Both the position numbers and the translations under genes were made by a program. A stretch of DNA of 64,000 nt from Arthrobacter pigmenti (GTDB lineage Bacteria; Actinomycetota; Actinomycetes; Actinomycetales; Micrococcaceae), in the NCBI RefSeq assembly GCF_011927905.1, contig NZ_JAATJL010000001.1, forward strand, positions 682,001 through 746,000, read 5' to 3'. The notes beneath the pieces were generated by a model. That model had not been told where the DNA came from and ran no database searches. It saw only the letters and a program-made list of their open reading frames with translations. Below are positions 1 to 6,787 of this stretch, piece by piece (within the stretch, counting starts at the first letter, position 1; the number at the start of each line of letters is the position of its first letter).

Positions 1-564
1 TGCAAAGCCGCTGGTCCACTGGATCTTCTCGCCGGCGGCGAGGGTCAGCTGGAGGAAGCCGAGCGACTCAAGCTCACGCGCCCGAGCCAGCGAACCGGCG
101 TCGACGGCGTCCACTCCGCCGGCCTTCACAGCCTCGGCGAGGGTGTTCTTGGCGTCGGCGTCGTCACCGGCGATCAGCACGGTGGTCTGGTTGGAGCCGA
201 CCGATTTGGAGCCGAGCGTTGCCGCGAAGGTCGTGTTGAACGCCTTGAGGACCTTTGACGATGGCAGTGCTGCGGCGAGCTCGGCGGCGGCCGAGCTGTC
301 GGCCGGCACCACGAGGGAGTCGAAGGTCTCGAAGTTCAGCGGGTTGGTGATGTCGACGACGATCTTGCCGGCGAGCTGGTCACCGAACTGCGCGGTGATG
401 TCCTTCAGCGCGGGGTAGGGGACGGCGAGGACGACGACGTCGCCATTGACGGTGGCGCCGGTGCTGGAGGTGTCGATGTGCTCGACGGACGCGCCGCCTG
501 CTGCGACAACTCCCTCGATAGCGCTGCCCATGTTGCCCTTGCCGAAGATGGTGAACGTAGTCAT
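1..564 (-). CDS. NADPH-dependent F420 reductase-like NAD(P)-binding protein (3' end cut by window)
   Basis: The 188 visible residues begin with a beta strand and the dinucleotide-binding loop GKGNMG, then alternate beta/alpha as in the F420-dependent NADP reductase / NADP oxidoreductase (ProC-like Rossmann) family. The segments VVVLAVPY, VVDITNPL and VLKAFNTTFA are typical of it. Family members are about 200-220 residues, so only the last few residues lie outside the window. The ATG at 562-564 follows an AGGAG 8 bases upstream. It is divergent from a MarR regulator and its promoter overlaps two putative MarR operators, so it is probably repressed by that regulator. The substrate is unknown; quinone or azo-dye reductase roles are possible. 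Confidence 0.85.
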   Translation of the reverse strand, partial: MTTFTIFGKGNMGSAIEGVVAAGGASVEHIDTSSTGATVNGDVVVLAVPYPALKDITAQFGDQLAGKIVVDITNPLNFETFDSLVVPADSSAAAELAAALPSSKVLKAFNTTFAATLGSKSVGSNQTTVLIAGDDADAKNTLAEAVKAGGVDAVDAGSLARARELESLGFLQLTLAAGEKIQWTSGFA

Positions 565-587
565 GAGAAACTCCTCTGGTCGTTTGC

Positions 588-636
588 TTGCAGGTACAAC
601 AAACACACTAGCAGTGTTTAGTTGTAGGTGCAACTA
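588..636. promoter_or_regulatory. Divergent promoter with two MarR-type operators
   Basis: TTGCAGGTACAA (588-599) and TTGTAGGTGCAA (622-633, extended by TAG/CTA flanks to an 18-bp palindrome at 619-636) are two copies of one inverted repeat, with centres 34 bp apart. For the leftward gene, TTGCAC (633-628) and TAGTGT (610-605) are a -35/-10 pair with a 17-bp spacer, and the -35 lies inside the second palindrome. For the rightward gene, TATGAT (642-647) is a good -10. Binding by the adjacent MarR protein is inferred. Confidence 0.6.
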
Positions 637-653
637 TTGGGTATGATGTGGTT

Positions 654-1154
654 ATGGCGGATACGAAATGGCTGACGGAAGTAGAGCGGACGGCGTGGTT
701 GCGGACGGCGGCTGTTCTCGAGCTGTTGCCGGGGGCGCTCGACGCTCAACTCGCCCGCGACGAAGATCTGACGCACTTCGAATACTTTGTGCTCGCGTCT
801 CTCTCCGAGGCTCCGGGGCGCACGGTGCGCATTACAGCCCTTGCCTCTCTCACGAACGCAACGCTGCCGCGGCTTTCCCGTGTGCTCACCGGCTTGGAGA
901 AGAAGGCGCTCGTGGAGCGCAGCGCGTGCAGCGCGGACCGCCGAGCGAAGAACGTCACGCTGACTGAAACAGGCTGGGCGAAGGTGGTTCAGTCCGCGCC
1001 GGGCCATGTGGAAAACGTCCGCGGCCTGGTGTTCGATCAGCTCACAAGCGAGCAGGTGGAGCAACTATCGGCTATTGCTGCGGACCTTTTGAAGAGGCTC
1101 GACCCTGAGGGACGAATGTTTGCGTCGACGGGGGAGAACGCACAAGGGAGATAG
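654..1154 (+). CDS. MarR family transcriptional regulator
   Basis: This is a 166-residue winged-helix protein with the MarR layout: an N-terminal helix, then an HTH (residues about 55-80, RITALASLTNATLPRLSRVL), a wing with the DRR motif (SADRRAKNVTLTETG), and a C-terminal dimerisation helix. I chose ATG 654 over GTG 648. A -10-like TATGAT at 642-647 would start transcription near 654, and there is no Shine-Dalgarno sequence, so a leaderless mRNA is likely. It probably represses the divergent reductase gene and itself through the two palindromes in the 89-bp gap. The inducer is unknown. Confidence 0.88.
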   Translation: MADTKWLTEVERTAWLRTAAVLELLPGALDAQLARDEDLTHFEYFVLASLSEAPGRTVRITALASLTNATLPRLSRVLTGLEKKALVERSACSADRRAKNVTLTETGWAKVVQSAPGHVENVRGLVFDQLTSEQVEQLSAIAADLLKRLDPEGRMFASTGENAQGR

Positions 1155-1296
1155 CAAGCTGGTCTGCGCACCCGAAACAGGCCAGCGCCTCCGTAATATC
1201 AGGCGTAGGCGATTGCTAGGCTCCTCACGTGAGCAAGAGCGCCGAGAGCGGCTCCCGGAGCGGGGTCAAAACGGATGTGACGTCATCGACGTAAAC

Positions 1297-2262
1297 GTGA
1301 TCATCGCGCTTGTGGGAGCGACCGTGCTGATTGGTATGGGCACCTTCCTTCGACACCGCGTCCTTCTCTCGCCGGAGTTTTGGTCCGGGTTTGAGAAGCT
1401 GGCCTACTTCGTGCTGCTGCCGTCCCTGCTGGTTACCGGCCTTGCCCAGGCCGACTTCGCGTCCATCGAACCGGGTCCGATGGTCCTGGTGCTGACCGCC
1501 TCCGCCACCTTCTCGACGCTGCTCGCCTACCTCGCCCGGCGGCCCGCGGCGGGCAGGAACGGGCCGGCCTTCACTTCGGTGTTCCAGGGAACAGTCCGCT
1601 TCAACACCTACATCGGCGTTACGACGGCGGCGGCGCTCTTCGGCGCGGACGGCATCGCAATAGCCGCGCTGGCCAACGCAGTGCTCATACCGTTTGGCAA
1701 CCTTGCCTCCACTATCGCCCTCGCTCACTACGGGCACCACAACCTGCGCGGAACCGCCGTCGTCCAGGCAGTGTTCCTGAACCCGCTGATCCTGGCCTGC
1801 GCCGTGGGTTTCGCGGCAAACCTTCTCGGTTCGGTGCCGGCGCTCTCCGGGTTCCTCGAAACACCGGTACCTGCCGCCGGCCTGCAACTGGTGGCGACCG
1901 TCCTCGGACTGCTGGGCGGCGCAGCACTGCCGGCCGGACTGTTCTGCGTCGGTGCGGGGATGCGAGGCAGACTCTTCACCCGACAGTCGCTTCGCCCGGT
2001 GGCGACGGCGCTTCTCCTGCGGTTCCTTCCGGTGCCCGGTGCGACACTGTTGCTTTGCGTCCTGCTGGGATTTACGGGACCAGCCGCCGTGGTCTGCGTG
2101 GTCTTCCAGTCGCTACCTACCGCCACTAGCTCCTATGTGTTCGCACGACGCCTGGGCGGAGACGCCGCGCTCATGGCGCAGATCACCGCAGCCCAGACCG
2201 TGCTCTCCGCGGCGGTGCTGCCGGGATGGATCCTCATCGCGCTGACGGTGCTGACACCCTAG
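1297..2262 (+). CDS. AEC family (auxin efflux carrier-like) transporter
   Basis: This is a hydrophobic protein of 321 residues with 8-10 predicted membrane segments. Its overall pattern (start VIIALVGATVLIGMGTFLRH, a middle segment LANAVLIPFGNLAS, the end VCVVFQSLPTATSSYVFARRLGGD) matches AEC/malonate-type transporters, which usually have about 310 residues. The open frame extends back to 1120, but that part is arginine-rich and overlaps the MarR gene, so GTG 1297 directly before the first membrane segment is preferred; no strong Shine-Dalgarno sequence precedes it. The stop is 10 bases before the dehydratase start, so the two are likely co-transcribed. The substrate is unknown, perhaps an amino or organic acid. 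Confidence 0.8.
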   Translation: MIIALVGATVLIGMGTFLRHRVLLSPEFWSGFEKLAYFVLLPSLLVTGLAQADFASIEPGPMVLVLTASATFSTLLAYLARRPAAGRNGPAFTSVFQGTVRFNTYIGVTTAAALFGADGIAIAALANAVLIPFGNLASTIALAHYGHHNLRGTAVVQAVFLNPLILACAVGFAANLLGSVPALSGFLETPVPAAGLQLVATVLGLLGGAALPAGLFCVGAGMRGRLFTRQSLRPVATALLLRFLPVPGATLLLCVLLGFTGPAAVVCVVFQSLPTATSSYVFARRLGGDAALMAQITAAQTVLSAAVLPGWILIALTVLTP

Positions 2263-2272
2263 GATCGAAACC

Positions 2273-3253
2273 ATGGGTACTTCCGAAGGCACCGAGCTGG
2301 TCACACTCGCTGACATCGAGGCGGCGGCTGAGCGAATTAGCGACCTTGTCCTGCGAACGCCGCTCATCCAGCTCCCGCATCCGCAGCACCCGGACGAGGT
2401 ACTGCACTGCAAGGCCGAGTCACTTCAGCCCACCAGCGCCTTCAAGCTGCGCGGCGCGTACAACACCATTGCCCAGGTGCTCGACCAGGCCCGCGAAAAC
2501 GGGATCGTGGCGCAATCCTCAGGCAACCACGCCCGGGCGGTGGCGTGGCTGGCGCACCGGCTTGGGCTGCGCGCCGTCATCGTCATGCCCGACGCCGCAC
2601 CGTTACCCAAGATCGACGCCGTTCGTGCGCTTGGCGCCGACGTCGAAATAGTTCCCTCCGCACTGCGCGACATTCGTGCGCACGAACTCGCCGAGCAGCA
2701 CGGCTACGTCCATGTTCCGCCCTATGATGATCTGCGCATCATCGCCGGGCAGGGAACCGTGGGCCTGGAAATCATGCAGCAGTTGCCGGAGGTGGACACG
2801 GTTCTGGTTCCCGTCTCCGGTGGCGGGCTGATCTCCGGCGTCGCCACAGCGGTGAAGGCCCTGAAGCCCGGAACCCGGGTGATCGCCGTCGAGCCCGAAC
2901 TCGCCGCGGACGCCGCGCAGAGTTTCCGCGAAGGCCGCCGAATCACCTGGGAGCAGGAACTCACGTACCGTACGGTCGCGGACGGGCTGCGCACGCCCGC
3001 CCTCGGCCTGCATCCGTGGGAGCACTTCAAGCGCTACGTCGACGACGTCGTCACCGTCACCGAAGACCAGATTCTCGCCGCGATGCGCCACCTAACCCTC
3101 GCCGGACGGCTTGTGGTCGAACCGTCCGGCGCGGTGGCGACGGCTGCGTGGATGCACAATATCGTGCCCTCGACCGGCACCGTTGCCGCCGTCGTCTCTG
3201 GTGGTTCAGTGGACCCGGCCCTCCTGGCGAGGGTGCTTCGCCAGGAGGTATAG
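2273..3253 (+). CDS. Threonine/serine dehydratase (PLP-dependent ammonia-lyase)
   Basis: This is a fold-type II PLP enzyme of 326 residues. Lys58 in SAFKLRGA is the expected Schiff-base lysine, SSGNHARAVAW is the substrate-binding loop, and VPVSGGGLISG is the glycine-rich phosphate-binding loop. These identify the catabolic threonine/serine ammonia-lyase group, which converts threonine to 2-oxobutyrate and ammonia (or serine to pyruvate). There is no C-terminal ACT regulatory domain, so it is the short, non-IlvA biosynthetic type. It starts 10 bases after the AEC transporter stop and shares its operon. The exact substrate (threonine, serine or a related hydroxy-amino acid) cannot be told from sequence. 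Confidence 0.85.
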   Translation: MGTSEGTELVTLADIEAAAERISDLVLRTPLIQLPHPQHPDEVLHCKAESLQPTSAFKLRGAYNTIAQVLDQARENGIVAQSSGNHARAVAWLAHRLGLRAVIVMPDAAPLPKIDAVRALGADVEIVPSALRDIRAHELAEQHGYVHVPPYDDLRIIAGQGTVGLEIMQQLPEVDTVLVPVSGGGLISGVATAVKALKPGTRVIAVEPELAADAAQSFREGRRITWEQELTYRTVADGLRTPALGLHPWEHFKRYVDDVVTVTEDQILAAMRHLTLAGRLVVEPSGAVATAAWMHNIVPSTGTVAAVVSGGSVDPALLARVLRQEV

Positions 3254-3256
3254 CTC

Positions 3257-3748
3257 CTACGCCGCGACCCGGCCCAGGAACTTGCCGATCCGTGTTTGCA
3301 GACCGGCTATCTGGCGGGTGACGACGACGCCGGGGTCCGGGTTGATCTCATTGGCCGGCGGTTCCCTCCGGACGTTCGCTGAGCAGATGAAGTCCGCGCA
3401 GATGAGCGTTCCGACTGTGTTGCCGTTGCGCCCGGACTTGCCGCCGCGCCGCGCGACCCAGAGCAGCACGTCTTCCTTCGAAAAGACGTCCCGGCACATC
3501 TCGCACAGCACGGTCCGGTTCTTCTTCGCACCACCCTCGGGTGCGCGGAGCAGGAGACCGGTCAGGCCGCGTTCGGTCGGGACGATCACGTACGCGCGCA
3601 GCGGCATCTTCCCATCCCGCCACCCGAGGAAGTCGAGGTTCTTCCAGTCCAGGCTGTCGAAGTTCGGTGGGATATTGAGCTTGGCAACCTCGGAGCGGGT
3701 CGCGTTGATGAACGACGAACGGATTTGGCGGTCACTGATTTTTTCCAT
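3257..3748 (-). CDS. FBP domain protein (EF-G-binding-type treble-clef zinc finger)
   Basis: This is a 163-residue protein. It carries the C-terminal treble-clef zinc finger seen in fusidic-acid-resistance/EF-G binding proteins: Cys82 and Cys85 in LCEMCRDVF, and Cys117 and Cys122 in ICADFICSANVR. The N-terminal half (FINATRSEVAKLNIPP, LDFLGWRDGK) is typical of actinobacterial stand-alone FBP proteins. By family it should bind the ribosomal translocase EF-G, but whether it confers resistance here is unknown. It is convergent with the dehydratase, with only 3 bases between stops, and an imperfect AAAGG lies 11-15 bases before the ATG. Confidence 0.85.
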   Translation of the reverse strand: MEKISDRQIRSSFINATRSEVAKLNIPPNFDSLDWKNLDFLGWRDGKMPLRAYVIVPTERGLTGLLLRAPEGGAKKNRTVLCEMCRDVFSKEDVLLWVARRGGKSGRNGNTVGTLICADFICSANVRREPPANEINPDPGVVVTRQIAGLQTRIGKFLGRVAA

Positions 3749-3817
3749 GGGGGTGGTGCCTTTGCAGGTGGAGGAGTGTCTGGGGCAGCGAAGTGCCGGC
3801 TCAACACGTGCATCAGC

Positions 3818-3889
3818 GTCCGGAACGGGGCGTTCAGGAAGTCTGGAAAGGGTCTGTTTACCAAGTCCGGAACGGAGCGTCCCGGAATA
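3818..3889. repeat. Degenerate 23-25 bp tandem repeat, three units
   Basis: Units begin at 3818, 3841 and 3865. The first 16 bases of units 1 and 3 (GTCCGGAACGGGGCGT and GTCCGGAACGGAGCGT) differ at one position. Unit 2 is more diverged (GTCTGGAAAGGGTCTG). On the minus strand the repeat would read as an eight-residue peptide period. This looks like a decayed repeat rather than a coding sequence. Confidence 0.55.
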
Positions 3890-4022
3890 TGAGGGCAGGG
3901 GAGTGCCCGGTGTGAGAGCCGGCTAAGCGGTTTCCTCACAGCAGGCCACGGCGGCCACCTCGCTCACCATGGCAGCGTTGACCGGTGCGGTCGACAGCAT
4001 GTCCATTCCCCTAGATCAGTAG

Positions 4023-4048
4023 TTCCTGCGTGTGCATCTTCGCAGGAA
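4023..4048 (-). terminator. Hairpin downstream of the toxin-antitoxin operon
   Basis: TTCCTGCG (4023-4030) and CGCAGGAA (4041-4048) form a perfect 8-bp stem with a 10-base loop, 22 bases beyond the toxin stop codon. There is no long U tract, as is common in high-GC genomes. Termination is inferred. Confidence 0.45.
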
Positions 4049-4070
4049 ACTGCGCCGAACAGCAAGGTGC

Positions 4071-4439
4071 TCACATCGGAATGAGGTGCGCCCCTATGAG
4101 CTCGCTGCTCTCGATCAGGCCGATTGATCCGCTTGCGACGCCTACGACGAGGTCGAAAGCAGCATCCGTGGGGAAGTTGTGTCGAAATCCGTTCAGTCCA
4201 AGAAAGACGACCATGAGGGTCCAAGCGGTCCTCTTGTTGCCATCGATCAGTGCATGATTGCGCGCCACGGATTCCAGCAAGGTTGCCGCCTTCAGGGGAA
4301 GCCCCAAATAGGCTTCCTCGCCCGCCACCGTAGTTGCCGGGCGTGCGAGAGCGGATTGGAGCAGACCTACATCCCGCATATGGAAACCGAAATGCTGGAC
4401 GACGTAGAGCGCATCCTCCAGGTCCACATAGGTGCTCAC
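4071..4439 (-). CDS. Doc-like toxin (Fic/Doc family, type II TA system)
   Basis: This is a 122-residue Fic-fold protein, the size of phage P1 Doc (126). The active-site motif NHALIDGNKRTA places His62, Asp66, Asn68, Lys69 and Arg70 as in Doc, whose family phosphorylates and inactivates EF-Tu. There is no long N-terminal Fic regulatory region. The start codon overlaps the antitoxin stop by 4 bases (ATGA), so translation is probably coupled with the antitoxin made first. All motif residues are intact, so the toxin is probably active. Whether the target is EF-Tu here is inferred from the family. Confidence 0.88.
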   Translation of the reverse strand: MSTYVDLEDALYVVQHFGFHMRDVGLLQSALARPATTVAGEEAYLGLPLKAATLLESVARNHALIDGNKRTAWTLMVVFLGLNGFRHNFPTDAAFDLVVGVASGSIGLIESSELIGAHLIPM

Positions 4440-4642
4440 GCGTCTTCTAGGCGTTTCAACAGTTCGGCATCGTGTGTACTTACAAACTGAAGAGCGGCGT
4501 TCACCATATTGCGCCTGGCATGACGCTCAACTATGAGTTGAGCGCCCTGAAGGAGCAACGCACTCTTCGACGTGTGGTTTTCACTGGCAATTTCGTCCAA
4601 TTGCCGATCAAGTTCTTCGGGTATCCGGACATTCATGGCCAT
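4436..4642 (-). CDS. Ribbon-helix-helix antitoxin of the Doc pair
   Basis: This is a small acidic/basic protein of 68 residues. The N-terminal strand MNVRIPEEL followed by two helices (LDRQLDEIASENHTSK, ALLLQGAQLIVERH) fits a ribbon-helix-helix DNA-binding domain. The C-terminal tail (LQFVSTHDAELLKRLEDA) should wrap the Doc toxin. It overlaps the toxin start by 4 bases. Two starts are possible, ATG 4642 or ATG 4636. By analogy with other type II systems it neutralises the toxin and represses its own promoter. The family is RHH rather than the Phd fold usually paired with Doc. Confidence 0.8.
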   Translation of the reverse strand: MAMNVRIPEELDRQLDEIASENHTSKSALLLQGAQLIVERHARRNMVNAALQFVSTHDAELLKRLEDA

Positions 4643-4675
4643 ACCACAATGGTACCAGCGAGAAGGGCGCGCTCA

Positions 4676-4930
4676 CTAGCCGCCCGTCTGCGCCTCATCC
4701 GACCCACCCGAAACCCGGCCGCTCGACTTCTGCAACCGGTCAATGTGCTCCGACGCCTGCGCCTTCGTGATGTCGGCCGGGATCTCTTCGCCGGCTTCGC
4801 GCGCAAGGGTGTCCAGGTAGCTCCGCTGCGCATCGGTCATCGGTTCATCCCCGGTGACCCACTCCTCAGGGTCACGGGTGAAGCCGTCCTGCGGCTCCGG
4901 CGTCGGGCTTCCCAGTGTTTCATCGGACAT
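4676..4930 (-). CDS. DUF3072 domain protein
   Basis: This is an 84-residue acidic protein. The central segment EPMTDAQRSYLDTLAREAGEEIPADITKAQASEHIDRLQ is the DUF3072 signature: a short helical module common in actinobacteria and often stress-related. The flanks are low-complexity. Start ATG 4930 is preceded by GGAG. The stop is 33 bases upstream of the antitoxin gene and the start 26 bases after the next gene's stop, so all may be read from one minus-strand transcript. The molecular function is unknown. Confidence 0.8.
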   Translation of the reverse strand: MSDETLGSPTPEPQDGFTRDPEEWVTGDEPMTDAQRSYLDTLAREAGEEIPADITKAQASEHIDRLQKSSGRVSGGSDEAQTGG

Positions 4931-4956
4931 GATCTGCTCCTTCGATAGTGGGTGTG

Positions 4957-5409
4957 CTAGGTGGCTTCGGGTGGGAGGGCTTCGTGGTGGGCACGGCCAT
5001 GCGTGCGTCGGTCTTCCTTCATTTCGGCTTCGAAGAGGTGGCGTTTACCCTCAACGAGTTGGTCCCGCGCACGCTTTTCGAGGGCCTTGAACTCGTCGTA
5101 ATAGTGGTCGTCGTAATCCTCGACAATCTGGAACGTCCACCGACCCTCGATGACGTTCCGCCCAACGATGTCGCGCTCAACTTCGTCCGCCAGTTCCGCG
5201 TGCCCGGCCTCGCGCAGCAGATCCGCAGCCTCACCGAGGGCGAGGTCCGCCTTGCCGGTCAAACGGTGAAACCCGTACAGGTAACCCCGCGCATGCTCCG
5301 CGACTTCAAGGGCTTCCGAGAGCTTTCCCAGCGCCTCAACCGTCTTGTCCGATGCCGCGGCGGGCCGCTGGTGCGCACTGTCCGGACCGCCCGATTCCGA
5401 GATAGTCAT
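4957..5409 (-). CDS. Conserved hypothetical protein (helical, acidic)
   Basis: This is a 150-residue soluble protein, mostly helical, beginning MTISESGG. It contains a conserved stretch (TVEALGKLSEALEVAEHARGYLYGFHRLTG) followed by EAADLLREAGHAELADEVERDIVGRNVI and a tyrosine/aspartate-rich segment (VEDYDDHYYDEF). I recognise the type as a conserved actinobacterial hypothetical but know no function. The frame is open back to 5511, but that extension is arginine-rich and unlike a protein; ATG 5421 is a possible alternative start. It lies 61 bases downstream of the LigD polymerase gene on the same strand. Confidence 0.7.
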   Translation of the reverse strand: MTISESGGPDSAHQRPAAASDKTVEALGKLSEALEVAEHARGYLYGFHRLTGKADLALGEAADLLREAGHAELADEVERDIVGRNVIEGRWTFQIVEDYDDHYYDEFKALEKRARDQLVEGKRHLFEAEMKEDRRTHGRAHHEALPPEAT

Positions 5410-5470
5410 GCTGCTTACCATATACAGCGCGCATGCATGATGTGGAGTACGACGACGGCGCTTCCGCCAC

Positions 5471-6697
5471 CTAGGCGCGTCGCGTCGCCCACGGGTCGTA
5501 GTCAACCTCAAGCGGTTCCTGCTCGGGCCGCTCAGCCTCAGACACGTGCTGCAGATTTACCCGGACCCGATACCAGAGCGAACTCGACCCACGCATCCCA
5601 TCCACGAGCACGTCCGCCGGAGCCAGCGACCGGACCACCTCCGGATGCCTACCCTTCCACCGCTCAAGTCCCTCCAGTGCTTCGGGCTTTGTCTTTGCCC
5701 GGGCGATCTCAATGAGCGGCATGGTCGACTGCCGTCTGCTTGACCCGTCTCCGGAACGCGGTGGTTTCTCGGCCGGACCCAGCTCCTCGGCGAGTGCGAG
5801 CAGGGCGTCCAGTTGTCCGGCGTCGTCGTCAATCCCGGCGTGTGGGTCGCCCAGGCGGGCGAACCGCTCGAGCACAGTCGGCACAGTGAACTGCTCCGGG
5901 CGTGCTTGGGGAACCTCGTCCCAGTCAAGCGGCGTGGAGACCCGTGCGTCCGCCAGCGGGCGGACCGAGTAGGCCGACGCCACCGTGCGATCCTTCGCGT
6001 TCTGGTTAAAGTCCACGAAGACGCTTTCGCCGCGCTCCTCCTTCCACCAGCGTGCGGTGGCGAGCCCGGGCGCACGGCGTTCCACCTCGCGAGCGAACGT
6101 CTCGGCGGCAAGGCGCACCTGCCGGTAGTCCCAGCGGGGTTCAATGCGCACGAGGATGTGCATGCCGCGCGAACCCGAGGTCTTCGGCCAGCCGGCCAGT
6201 CCGACGTCGTCGAGCACGTCACGCGCGATCATTGCGACGTCCACAATCTGCGCCCAGTCAACACCCGGCATGGGATCGAGGTCGATGCGAAGCTCGTCGG
6301 GATGGTCTAGGTCATCGGCGCGAACCGGGTGCGGGTTGAGGTCGAGGCAGCCGAGATTCACTACCCAGGCCAGGGCTGCGGCGTCATTCACGACCACCTC
6401 CTCCGCCGAGTTGCCCGAGGCGTAGTGCAGCGTTGCGGTCTCGATCCACTCTGGCCGCTTCTCGGGTGCCCGCTTCTGGAAGAACGCCTCCTCCTCGATC
6501 CCCTTCACGAAACGCTTCAGTACCATCGGCCTGTTGGCAACACCGCGCAGCGCACCGTCGGCGACCGCGAGGTAGTAGTGAACCAGGTCCAACTTGGTGA
6601 GGCCGGACTCTGGAAACACGATCTTGCCGGGATTGCTGATGCGCACCTCACGCCCTTCAACCTCGAGGAGTTCGGCGCTGTTCTTCGTGGGAGTCAC
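5471..6697 (-). CDS. ligD: Stand-alone LigD-type polymerase (PrimPol) domain protein
   Basis: This is a 408-residue protein. It matches the polymerase module of bacterial NHEJ ligase D: the metal-binding LRIDLDP (Asp139, Asp141), the nucleotide-binding TSGSRGMHI (Ser176, Arg177, His180) and VFVDFNQNAKDRT with the third acidic residue Asp229. In NHEJ this module fills gaps and adds ribonucleotides at breaks. No ligase or nuclease domain is fused, as in the split arrangement of many actinobacteria. The frame continues upstream to 7231 opposite the MFS gene, so GTG 6697, just before the conserved VEGREVRISNPGK segment, is the likely start; no strong Shine-Dalgarno sequence is visible. No Ku gene is in the window. 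Confidence 0.88.
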   Translation of the reverse strand: MTPTKNSAELLEVEGREVRISNPGKIVFPESGLTKLDLVHYYLAVADGALRGVANRPMVLKRFVKGIEEEAFFQKRAPEKRPEWIETATLHYASGNSAEEVVVNDAAALAWVVNLGCLDLNPHPVRADDLDHPDELRIDLDPMPGVDWAQIVDVAMIARDVLDDVGLAGWPKTSGSRGMHILVRIEPRWDYRQVRLAAETFAREVERRAPGLATARWWKEERGESVFVDFNQNAKDRTVASAYSVRPLADARVSTPLDWDEVPQARPEQFTVPTVLERFARLGDPHAGIDDDAGQLDALLALAEELGPAEKPPRSGDGSSRRQSTMPLIEIARAKTKPEALEGLERWKGRHPEVVRSLAPADVLVDGMRGSSSLWYRVRVNLQHVSEAERPEQEPLEVDYDPWATRRA

Positions 6698-6787
6698 ACC
6701 ATCACCAAAGCACAAGGGCGTGCCGGGCGGAACCCCACCATGGCGCACAACGCTCGGCGCGGGGCCCTCGGTCAGTAAGCTCGACTT

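Larger units (their letters stand above)
3749..4070. other. Intergenic region without a credible gene
   Basis: These 322 bases separate the FBP gene from the Doc toxin gene, both on the minus strand. No open frame has a start site and composition like its neighbours. The region holds a degenerate tandem repeat (3818-3889) and a hairpin (4023-4048), listed separately. The promoter of the FBP gene should lie in its left part, but I see no convincing -35/-10 pair. Confidence 0.6.

Noticed and set aside
1225-1887. 220-residue frame on the minus strand opposite the AEC transporter
   Set aside because: It is the antisense of a clear membrane protein, with composition typical of a shadow frame in high-GC DNA.
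3586-3939. 117-residue minus-strand frame spanning the 24-bp repeats (peptide repeat)
   Set aside because: It overlaps the FBP gene in another frame and has no ribosome site, so it is unlikely to be a repeat protein.
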